A model generated the notes under the pieces. That model did not search any database. It was given only the letters and a program-made list of their open reading frames with translations, and was not told where the DNA came from. A DNA stretch of 64,000 nt from Norana najaformis (taxonomy: Eukaryota; Annelida; Clitellata; Crassiclitellata; Hormogastridae), in NCBI GenBank assembly GCA_964023275.1, contig OZ029928.1, forward strand, positions 14,021,302-14,085,301, given 5' to 3'. This document shows positions 1-7,905 of the stretch, one piece after another. The position numbers and the translations under genes are program-made. Each line of letters opens with the position of its first letter. Position 1 is the first letter of the stretch.

Positions 1-741
1 CGACAAACAGCCGGCCAGCATCGACAAATAGGCGGCCAGCATCGACTCGCAACGGGCCAGCATCGTCTCGCAGCGGGCCAGCATCGACACGCAGCCGGTC
101 AGCATCGACAAACAGCCGGCCAGCATCGACAAATAGGCGGCCAGCATCGACTCGCAACGGGCCAGCATCGTCTCGCAGCGGGCAAGCATCGACTCGCAGC
201 CGGTCAGCATCGACTCGCAGCGGGCCAGCATCGACAAATAGGCGGCCAGCATCGACTCGCAGCCGGTCAGCATCGACAAACAGGCGGCCAGCATCGACAA
301 ATAGGCGGCCAGCATCGACTCGCAGCGGGCCAGCATCGACACGCAGCCAGTCAGCATCGACAAATAGGCGGCCAGCATCGACTCGCAGCCGGTCAGCATC
401 GACAAACAGCCGGCCAGCATCGACAAATAGGCGGCCAGCATCTACTCGCAACGGGCCAGCATCGTCTCGCAGCGGGCCAGCATCGACACACAGCCGGTCA
501 GCATCGACAAATAGGCGGCCAGCATCGACTCGCAGCCGGTCAGCATCGACAAACAGCCGGCCAGCATCGACAAATAGGCGGCCAGCATCGACTCGCAACG
601 GGCCAGCATCGTCTCGCAGCCGGTCAGCATCGACTTGCAGCCGACCAGCATCGGCACACAGCCGGTCAGCATGGACTCGCAGCATGCCAGCATCGACTTG
701 CAACCGACCAGCATCGACACGCAGCCGGTCAGCATCGGCAC
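1..741. repeat. 21-bp minisatellite at the left window edge
   Basis: About 35 copies of a 21-bp unit, each with CAGCATCGAC followed by AAATAGGCGGC, TCGCAGCGGGC or ACGCAGCCGGT variants. The unit is a multiple of three, so the minus strand reads as a heptapeptide repeat of the type MLxxCxS across the array, broken by a stop near 440. The regular frame follows from unit length and no coding context is visible. The array continues beyond the window edge. Confidence 0.93.
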
Positions 742-744
742 ATA

Positions 745-1115
745 TGCGTTATAGAAGTCATTAGATTAGATTTTTGACGATACTCCAGGAATTTACCACG
801 CGGGTTTTTAAGCCTTATTGATTTGCATTGGGAGAAATCAACCTGGATCACTTCGGTCGGCCTCCCTTGGACTCCTGACTGTGCCTCATATGCGTACTGC
901 TACAGCGCAGTCTAGAAGGTTTGCCTATGTTGGACCTAATAGCTGGATCGCCTTTCCCGTGACCTCCGGCTTGAATTCCTCAGTTTGTCTCTTCCGCAGT
1001 TTCGCAAGCGCCTGAAGTCTGTATTATTTGATAGTGGTCTCACTGGTTCGTGTCGGGAGCGCCTCTGATGAGTCTATTCTTGAAGATGCGCTTTATAAAT
1101 GTCAGATTACAATTA
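745..1115 (+). mobile_element. LINE 3' fragments: family D tail, then a family C copy with reverse transcriptase ORF C-terminus
   Basis: At 745-773 there is a truncated tail, GCGTTATAGAAGTCATTAGATTAG (family D type). From about 840 the plus strand encodes a decayed C-terminus of a non-LTR reverse transcriptase ORF. It has the YVGPNSW-IAFP block that corresponds to the GPxLWNxLP motif seen in CR1/L2-like elements. This is followed by a 3' UTR of family C (AGCGCCTCTGATGAGTCTAT, then GCGCTTTATAAA) ending in ACAATT repeats at about 1112. The ORF is truncated at its 5' side. Confidence 0.7.
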
Positions 1116-1119
1116 CAAT

Positions 1120-1850
1120 TACATGTGTACGATCGTTGGCAACTGCACAAAGGGTCGTCCATTAAAGATGTCCGTAAAGGGCGGAAAATGGGGTCACCCA
1201 AATGCAGACAAGCGGGGGCCTATGCCCAAATGAGTGTGTCCAAATCTAAATTGTTATTTCTGCACACTCTGTACCTTAAACACCAACGTCAGTCAGACAG
1301 CAGTCTGTACCACATTGGATCTAATTAGATTAGATCTAATTGCTGGATGCAGCAGTATCAAAGTAACTCACTTCATAGCTCAGTTAGCCCTGCAAGATCA
1401 ATGGGGAAGCCCAATCCATATGCCTTAGTGCTCCGTTGGAGTGCGGACGTCGGCAAAGAGGATGGGCGGTAATGCCAAATACGGACAAATGCAGAGAAGA
1501 GTAGGGAGGGTCGATTGTAAGTCTTTGCTCTAATGTCCTCTATGGACGATCGAAAATACAAACTAGAGATAATCTTAATATAAGTTTAACTTGTTCTGAT
1601 CGTCTTTTCTTTCATACAATGCAAATTTACAGGCTTTTAGTTTAGGCTAAAAAGATATGCATTCTTACACAGAGCATAGATCAGGTCTCAAATGTTGCTG
1701 CTCACGCGGTAGGCCAATGCGCGCACGACGAAAAAAAATAGAGGGAACATTGGTAAGTAAGTTGAAACAGTTAAGATGATTTCATTTTAAAGTTGTAAAA
1801 CGTACATTAACTGATATAAAACGTTATTCCTGCCACCTATCATAAAACGG
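1120..1850. other. no gene recognised
   Basis: Unique-looking AT-rich DNA with short ORFs only. A small palindromic run of ATTAGATCTAAT lies at about 1320-1345. No splice-supported exon, RNA or terminal repeat was recognised. Confidence 0.4.
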
Positions 1851-2112
1851 TGCAGCACGGTGGTCTATCGGTAACACGTTTGGTCAATGATCATGCGGTT
1901 GCGGGTTCGACTCCGTGTAATAACCCTGGGCAAGTTGTTTGCGCACACCATGCCTCTGTCGCCAAGCAGTATAAATTGGTACCGGCGTAAGCTGGGAAGT
2001 AAACGGTAAGTCCTAAGATGCGCTGGCCCCGTATCCGGGACCTTAGGATTCGTCCATTGTCGGCTCAAAGGTCTAAAGAAAAGGAAACGAGCGCCTCCCC
2101 AACGTCTCACTT
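1851..2112 (+). mobile_element. tRNA-derived SINE, family alpha
   Basis: The head reads GCAGCACGGTGGTCTATCGG (A-box region) and later GCGGGTTCGACTCC (B box), as expected of a tRNA-derived pol III promoter. The body contains CTGGGCAAGTTGTTTGC and GGTACCGGCGTAAGCTGG, also found at 48280-48480 and, in the opposite orientation, at 59130-59400 and 58310-58860. Confidence 0.75.
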
Positions 2113-2785
2113 GTGGGTTATGGGATAGTCTTCATCATAAAACCACGTCCGCTGTAATTGAAATCCAATTCCTTTTGTACTCTGGAGTCGAACGCGGAAA
2201 CCGCGATTGTAATGCAAGTTGTAGAGCTCACGGATCGACGAGACATCCACGCATTCGCGCGCTACGATTCCATTAAATCGTTTCGGATCGGATGCACGTC
2301 CAGTCCGACTTTGCCCGGGTGCCATCAAACGAGATAGGGACATGAATCACGCCGCGGATCTTGTCATACAGGGCGACCCCGGAGGTGATAAGACGAGATC
2401 CCCGGAATGCCAAGGAAGTCAACAAACAGGACATACGTAGTCGAAGCAGATCGTTGGATATTTGGCCGTAATTGACCCACATTTATCGAGCCGCCGTCCG
2501 CTGGTCACCGGGCTCGCAAAGCCGCCGACTGCAAATGAACCCCTGGCAAAGCCGTAACGTTGAGCGACCTTACACGGTGTGGTTCCAGACCGGTTCAGAG
2601 GCGAAGACGGTTCCCGGCTCCGCCCAATTTTGCTACAACAGCATTCTTTGAACAAGTGACGGAAGCTGTATCGATACACTTGGTGGACGAGTGCGTACCT
2701 TCGACTGGTCCCTCGTGGACGGTCACCTAACACGAGTCCTGCTCCGGCCACTCCTGTAAACGGGATATGTCTTAACTATGTCGTG
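2113..2785. other. CpG-rich unique stretch, unassigned
   Basis: About 670 bp, clearly richer in GC and CpG than its surroundings. Overlapping minus-strand ORFs of 69 to 110 codons exist but switch frame and match no family I recognise. It directly precedes the 28S-like fragment, so it may be a decayed rDNA relative or an old element; this is not resolved. Confidence 0.3.
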
Positions 2786-2905
2786 ACTGAATATCAAAGC
2801 GAAGAAATCCAAAAAGCGCAAGGGTAACGGCCTGGAGTGACTAGTACTCTCCTAAGGTAGTACCACAAAGTGAGACGAAGTTCAAAGTGTCGCGTGCAAA
2901 CCCGG
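2786..2905 (+). pseudogene. 28S rRNA-like decayed fragment
   Basis: Read on the plus strand, TGAATATCAAAGCGAAGAAA, then AAGCGC, GGGTAACGGC, GGAGTGACTA and CTCTCCTAAGGTAG follow in the same order and spacing as the conserved animal 28S segment TGAATGTCAAAGTGAAGAAA ... GTAACTATGACTCTCTTAAGGTAG. That segment surrounds the R2/I-PpoI target site. Many substitutions and small indels rule out a working rRNA. The site itself is uninterrupted, so no R2-type insertion is present. The match fades beyond about 2905. Confidence 0.6.
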
Positions 2906-2959
2906 CAAATCCGCAACATTGAATGACTACACGCATTTCTCACAACCCACCCTAACAGC

Positions 2960-3135
2960 TCCTCTCCCCCTTTTCTCTATGGTCTTCTGGCAACCGGACT
3001 TGGCTCTTGACATGGCATCTTTTGGACAGCCTCACTGACTTGACGCAGCACTCGTGAATAAGCTGGTCCTCTGCGCTTAGCTTTGAAGTAACGCTTTTGA
3101 AATTTTGAGTTTACGATTACGATTACGAGTGTGGT
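2960..3135 (+). mobile_element. LINE tail, family B
   Basis: Contains TCTTCTGGCAACCGGACTTG, TTGACGCAGCACTCGTGAAT, AGTAACGCTTTTGAAATTTT and an ATTACG tail. Other copies lie at 25235-25412 (plus) and at 14590-14745 and 23610-23740 (minus). It is a truncated 3' end with no ORF. Confidence 0.7.
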
Positions 3136-3229
3136 GGAAAATCGGTTTCGGGAGAAGATTGTTCTGACTTGGCCAGATTTTGGCACAATATAGTGAGGCA
3201 AATTTTAAGGTAGGCCGATCATGTTGCCT

Positions 3230-3385
3230 TCATAGACTATCTCTTCCCCTCTCAGTGTTCCGGAGGCGCCTGAAGACTGTACTGTTCCAGAGTGATTTTA
3301 TTTTTTCGGATCGGAAGCACCTCTGTTGAGTTTATCCCCTAAGCGGCGCTTAATAATTCTCAAATTATAATTCAATTACACTTGA
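3230..3385 (+). mobile_element. LINE tail, family C
   Basis: GGCGCCTGAAGACTGTACTG, GGAAGCACCTCTGTTGAGTT and AAGCGGCGCTTAATAATTCT with an ACAATT-like end. Homologous to 1000-1115 and 4970-5112. Confidence 0.65.
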
Positions 3386-3589
3386 CAGCAGAATCTGATA
3401 TTAAACAATATTTTAGTAAGTGGAAAAATACAAGCCCAAGCAGTCTCCACTCACACAGTCACAGTTAGAAAAAAATCATGATTTAGACGCACGAAGCAGC
3501 AGCGTACAATATCCACAGAACAGTTCTATTTTTAGAAGCAAAATCTCCGCCTCCTGATCACGTGAACCAATCGCAATATTTTTCGAAAT

Positions 3590-3775
3590 TGTTTTCGCCT
3601 GGTCCTAATTTTGCCTCACACCGGCCGAACGACTAAACCCAATTCGTTGGGAGGGGCTCACACTCGACCGAACCAGGTGGGGGATCGAATACCGCTTGCT
3701 GTGAACAATGCACTGTCGGCATTCCGCCACAGAACGACTGTCCAACCGACCGAAGGGGCGAAGAAGGGAGCTTAG
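3590..3775 (-). mobile_element. tRNA-like SINE head
   Basis: On the minus strand GTTCTGTGGCGGAATGCC (A-box-like) and GGTATTCGATCCCC (B-box-like) sit at tRNA-like spacing. The distal part (TTCGGCCGGTGTGAGGCAAA) recurs at 12297-12420, which shows that it is interspersed. Confidence 0.5.
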
Positions 3776-4400
3776 GAGAACAGATGCCGATCGCAAACAA
3801 AACTGCGAATTAAAATTCCCGAATTACCGGGAGTTGAGTGGGCAGCCTCGGTCGCCGGTAAGATAACCGTCGTACATAACCGACTTAATGGCCACGCAGA
3901 ATTACAACTCAGATTGGACAGCGAATGACAAACTCTGTCGTATGCTGCAGTTAAAACGAAAAAGCACACGGCCTATACACAGACCGGTTAAATGCGTTTG
4001 GACGTCCAAGGGGCAGAAGAAGGAGAACAGATGCCGATCGTAAAAATGCACAAAGTAATACTGACAATATCGGGGACCGGTATCGTGGACCGGCCGGAGG
4101 GCGTGATTTCTTTAGAGGCGCTTGAATTCTCTTGCTCAAGGCAGAAACTTAAAAATGCACGAAATACCCTTTACCTATTCCCCGTTTAACGGTTTTATGT
4201 TAGCCATAGTTGAATGGATTCTATCGCTCTAGGTAGAAACTGTAAAAATGCACAAAGTAATACACAAATACCCTTAATTACCTAAGGGATAAGATTAGGG
4301 TAACAGTTAGTTTTAGGGTTATTTCAGTTCAACCAATCTCGGCACACCTACAACAACCAGTTGAAAATCACGGTGCCACGCCTTTCGATGTCTTTCCTCT
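3776..4400. other. no gene recognised; local near-duplications
   Basis: The phrases GAACAGATGCCGATCG (about 3778 and 4025) and AAAAATGCACAAAGTAATA (about 4043 and 4233) recur locally, pointing to old tandem duplication. No exon or RNA is recognisable. Confidence 0.4.
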
Positions 4401-4404
4401 GCCT

Positions 4405-4905
4405 CTAATCTAATCCAATATAATCCATTCTAGTCTAATTCAATCTAATCTAATCCAATCTAATCCATTCTAGTCTAATTCAATCTAATCTAATCCAATC
4501 TAATCCATTCTAGTCTAATTCAATCTAATCTAATCCAATCTAATCCATTCTAGTCTAATTCAATCTAATCTAATCCAATCTAATCCATTCTAGTCTAATT
4601 CAATCTAATCTAATCCAATCTAATCCATTCTAGTCTAATTCAATCTAATCTAATCCAATCTAATCCATTCTAGTCTAATTCAATCTAATCTAATCCAATC
4701 TAATCCATTCTAGTCTAATTCAATCTAATCTAATCCAATCTAATCCATTCTAGTCTAATTCAATCTAATCTAATCCAATCTAATCCATTCTAGTCTAATT
4801 CAATCTAATCTAATCCAATCTAATCCATTCTAGTCTAATTCAATCTAATCTAATCCAATATAATCCATTCTAGTCTAATCCAATCTAATCTAATCCAATC
4901 GTGCT
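4405..4905. repeat. 40-bp satellite made of eight 5-bp words
   Basis: About 12 nearly identical copies of a 40-bp unit. In 5-bp register the unit is TAATC CATTC TAGTC TAATT, then CAATC TAATC TAATC CAATC, so it is a higher-order form of a TAATC repeat. TAATC is the complement of the GATTA tail of LINE family D. Copies are almost invariant in the middle and vary at both ends. Confidence 0.95.
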
Positions 4906-4964
4906 ATTCGATCGTGGTCTTGTGTTGTTAGGTCGGGCTCTCTCCCAGTACATCAGCAACCGAG

Positions 4965-5112
4965 AGTTCCTCAGTTTGCCCCTTCCGCAGTTTCACAAAC
5001 GCCTGAAGTCTGTATTATTTGACAGTGGTTCGGGTCGGGAGCGCCTCTGATGAGTCTATTCTTGAAGTGGCGCTTTATAAAAGTCAGATTACAATTACAA
5101 TAACAATCAAAA
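4965..5112 (+). mobile_element. LINE tail, family C
   Basis: Close copy of 1000-1115: CGCCTGAAGTCTGTATTATT, GGAGCGCCTCTGATGAGTCT and TTGAAGTGGCGCTTTATAAA, then ACAATT repeats. Confidence 0.75.
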
Positions 5113-5274
5113 TAGTTACACGCCGTCCAGATACGCTGTCCTAAGTTATGGTCCAATCTACCTCTAGAGTTTGAAAGAACACAAACAAGATTTCTAAAGG
5201 TCTTTTTCTTCCGATCAGCAGGAATTTTCCTCCTTTCGAAGTCAAGTATGTCGTAGGAATGGATGCGATTGTGT

Positions 5275-5475
5275 CAGTCATGGCTGTCCCGTTGCTAGGT
5301 AACACTGTCATAGGTGTCTGGTTGCTAGGTAACTGTGGTTATGGCTTACTGGTTGCTAGGTTACAAGTGGTCATGGCTTACTGGTTGCTAGGTTACAAGT
5401 GGTTATGGCTTACAGGTTGCTAGGCTACATGTGGTTATGACTTACAGGTTGCTAGGCTACATGTGGCCATTGATG
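5275..5475. repeat. 34-bp minisatellite
   Basis: About six copies of a unit containing GGTTGCTAGGTTACAAGTGG and TTATGGCTTACT. Early copies differ more than late ones. Confidence 0.85.
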
Positions 5476-5479
5476 GTAG

Positions 5480-6390
5480 AGGTGAGGAACACTGGACATC
5501 AAATCTCCTTAGCGATACTGGTGGTCATGCTTGCAGCGTAAACTTCCGAGGTCGTGATATTCTTCGTGTGCTTGGTGGAGATGTAGTTGCTGGTGCCATG
5601 GTAAAGTCATCGCTCCATGGTTGTGGTGGTAGTTAAGCGGTGTCGTCACTGGCATCGGCGGCCACGTCGACCATCGTGTCGAGGACATGTTGCATCTCCA
5701 TCAGCTTGTAAAAACTGTTCTCAAGAGCAGCGGCTACCAAGAAGAAACGCTCCATCAGCTCTTGCTGCCTGCGAACGAAACGCAAAGCCTCTTATTCAGC
5801 AATTCGTCCCTACACGGAGACAATTAAAGGAAATAAACTGAATGATTGAGTAGTAACTATAGCTGGATCTGACTGATCTGCCCCATGCGACGAGAGCTTC
5901 TTCTTCTTACTCTGCCTGTACTTCTTCACCTATTGAACTCCAGCCTAAGCCGATACCAAATCCAACAGCTTGGCTACATAAACCGTCTGTGAAAAGCGCA
6001 ATCACTGTGTCCTATAATCAGATATTGTAATGGTCTTTCAAAGTAATTAGTCTAAGGGGTGAAGTAATTTGAACTATAACCCATCCCGCGCAGAGCACCT
6101 GCGCTAGTTTGGTAAAACGTCCCTTCTGGGGAAAATTCCCTGCTGGTCCCTGTTTGCAGCAAACTTTCATTTTCATATTATTAGCGAGATGGCGCCGGTG
6201 TTATATTTTGCATTGTCTAAATTCAATGCTAATATTGGCCAGTATCCATAAGAACTGTTCAATGTACTTTCCATGGACTCCAGCTTAAGGGAATTGGCTG
6301 TGCTTATAGAAATCGAAACTGAAACCGATGAAACTGCATATACACTTTCCAAATTCAGATTTAGGCTTGGCCTGAAACTCAAAGAAGACA
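5480..6390. other. no gene recognised
   Basis: Mixed-composition DNA with short ORFs only. If the CatSper 3' exons at 6395-7069 are real, this is its 3' flank. No exon, RNA or repeat family was recognised. Confidence 0.35.
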
Positions 6391-6394
6391 CGAA

Positions 6395-6477
6395 TTACTC
6401 TTCAGGGACGTCCGGATAGTATTCCTTGATCGTCTTTTCGTTTGATTCATCGTCTTCATCGTCGTCGCCTTCATCTT
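6395..6477 (-). CDS. candidate terminal exon of the CatSper gene (acidic tail)
   Basis: A minus-strand stretch after an acceptor TTTGTTTGGCAG encodes an acidic peptide, EDEGDDDEDDESNEKTIKEY, then YPDVPEE and a stop. Its phase (two bases complete a codon) matches the donor of the next candidate exon upstream at 6985, giving an uninterrupted junction codon GAA. Both lie on the same strand and downstream of the CatSper S6 exon. The assignment rests on phase, order and strand only. At least one linking exon after S6 has not been found. The acidic run lies beside a GAY trinucleotide repeat, so partial repeat origin is possible. Confidence 0.4.
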
Positions 6478-6539
6478 CTGCCAAACAAATACACTGCGTC
6501 AGTCCACATGCGTCTCTATAACAACTGGCCGTCTGAGAA

Positions 6540-6770
6540 AGACGCACGGACGCCAATGATGATGAAGACGACGACGACGATGATGATGATGACGACGATG
6601 ATGATGACGACGACGATGATGATGATGACGACGATGATGATGATAATGATGTTGGTGATGATGGTGGTGGTAGTGATGACAGTGATGGTGATGATGATGA
6701 TGGTGATGATGATAACGATGATGATGATGACGACGACGATGATGACGAGGACAATGACGATGATGTTGAA
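6540..6770. repeat. GAT/GAC trinucleotide repeat
   Basis: Interrupted run of GATGATGAC words. The long poly-Met, poly-Ser and poly-Ile ORFs it creates in several frames are repeat artefacts. It resembles the trinucleotide tail of SINE family gamma but lacks a recognisable SINE body. Confidence 0.95.
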
Positions 6771-6837
6771 TTGCTTTGTAAACAGTGTAGGTCGTCCCAA
6801 GTCAGCGAGATAACATTGCGCTTGCATCATCGAGACC

Positions 6838-6875
6838 ATCTAATCTAATCCAATCCAATCCAATCTAATCCAGGC
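6838..6875. repeat. short TAATCCAATC pentamer repeat
   Basis: About seven 5-bp words of the TAATC/CAATC type, as in the 4.4-4.9 kb satellite. Confidence 0.8.
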
Positions 6876-6984
6876 CAGTCCAGGAGAAGAGAGAGAAGAG
6901 AAGGAAGGAAGCGATGGGGCCGAGAAATTAGGGTGGAACAGGGTCCCCATGGGGAGATTAAGGCCGGCCCTGAGTCCACCATAC

Positions 6985-7069
6985 CTGTAGCAGCGACACC
7001 AATGATGAGTGACTCCTCCTCTTCTATCTCCTCAAGTTCCTCTTGCATGTTGGTAAATGATCCAGTATG
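6985..7069 (-). CDS. candidate penultimate exon of the CatSper gene
   Basis: Minus strand, after an acceptor ending TGTCTGTTTAG, encodes HTGSFTNMQEELEEIEEEES followed by LIIGVAAT, and ends at a donor ACAG|GTATGG in phase 1. The glutamate-rich segment has coiled-coil character, as the post-S6 tail of CatSper subunits does. Phase 1 fits the acceptor at 6477. No direct homology was recognised, and a missing exon is needed to connect it to the S6 exon, which ends in phase 2. Confidence 0.4.
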
Positions 7070-7214
7070 CTAAACAGACAGCTACTGCTCTACAACCCCT
7101 TTATAAAGATTCGAACTATATAGCAAAATATAGGCCTAGTTATAAGTAAGTAGGTAAGTAATCTTTAGTAGCGCGAGAGAAATGCTCAAAAAACGCATAC
7201 AACAATTAGGCAAT

Positions 7215-7430
7215 TTATGCAAAACGGTAGAATAAGAGCTACAAGCGTTATAAGCGTAATAAGCTTCGTAAGCGTAACAATCGTAATAAATGTAAAAACC
7301 TTATTAAGCGTCATAAGCGTAATAATCGTAATAAACATAAGCGCCATAAGCGTAATAATCGTAATAAACGTAATAAGCTTAATAAGCGTTATAAGCGTAA
7401 TAATCGTAATAAACATAAGCGTAATAACAG
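7215..7430. repeat. 9- to 12-bp minisatellite (GTAATAAGC type)
   Basis: Irregular tandem words such as GCGTAATAA, TCGTAATAA and GCGTTATAA. The Ile/Val-rich ORFs on both strands are products of the repeat. Confidence 0.9.
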
Positions 7431-7484
7431 TTAAAGGAACAATCGATTAGGCTGCATAGCCTAGGCTAATTGGAATTTGTTACT

Positions 7485-7625
7485 GAACGGTAGCCAATGC
7501 TTGTGGCTGACCTCTCCGACCTCCAAACCGTGTGGTTGACCCCTCCGTTAGTAGGAATCAGTTCCAGCCAGAAGAATAGAGAGGTAGCCAACGCTTACAG
7601 ATACAGAATTAGGTCTAAGGGACGT
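7485..7625 (+). mobile_element. LINE ORF2 3'-end remnant
   Basis: GGCTGACC...CCTCCGTTAG and GGAATCAGTTCCAGCCAGAA match the end of the LINE ORF remnant at 15430-15640 (GGCTGACCCCCTTCCC, TTAATTCCAGCCAGAAGG). Confidence 0.55.
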
Positions 7626-7656
7626 TAGTTCAAAGTTCATTTATTTCTAGTTAAAT

Positions 7657-7905
7657 CATGATGATGATGATGATGATAATGATGATGATGATGATGATGA
7701 GTTATCTGCCCGAAGGCAGGCCCATTGGCTTTATGCCACCCGGGGATGAGATGAGTGAGTTGGTTTCCCGTTGCCTTCCTCACAGACAACTGTGGTGAGC
7801 AACTTGTCCAAGGTCGCTACGCAGTGGCTTGAGGCAGATTCGAACCCGGTATACCCTCCGGTTACAAGGCACAGACCATACACTAGACCACCACGTCCCT
7901 CTTCT
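7657..7905 (-). mobile_element. tRNA-derived SINE, family gamma
   Basis: On the minus strand: a tRNA-like head at the right end with B box GGTTCGAATCTGCC, a body (CTTGGACAAGTTGCTCACC, CGGGTGGCATAAAGCC) and a CAT trinucleotide tail at the left. It interrupts the first monomer of the 111-bp satellite. TTCTAG occurs on both sides and may be a short target-site duplication. Other copies: 10570-10940 and 62795-62960. Confidence 0.85.

Noticed and set aside
1851-1930. tRNA gene at the SINE head
   Set aside because: Only the A- and B-box-like segments are tRNA-like; the acceptor stem does not pair and the sequence continues as a dispersed SINE. The same holds for heads at 29430, 36465, 47800 and 59400.
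2107-2751. Overlapping minus-strand ORFs of 69-110 codons as a possible gene
   Set aside because: They overlap in different frames with no recognised domain or splice sites; the CpG-rich composition alone is not evidence of coding.
6395-6839. Poly-Ser, poly-Met and poly-Ile ORFs
   Set aside because: GAT/GAC trinucleotide repeat read in different frames; only the acidic stretch 6395-6477 outside the repeat core was kept, as a low-confidence exon.
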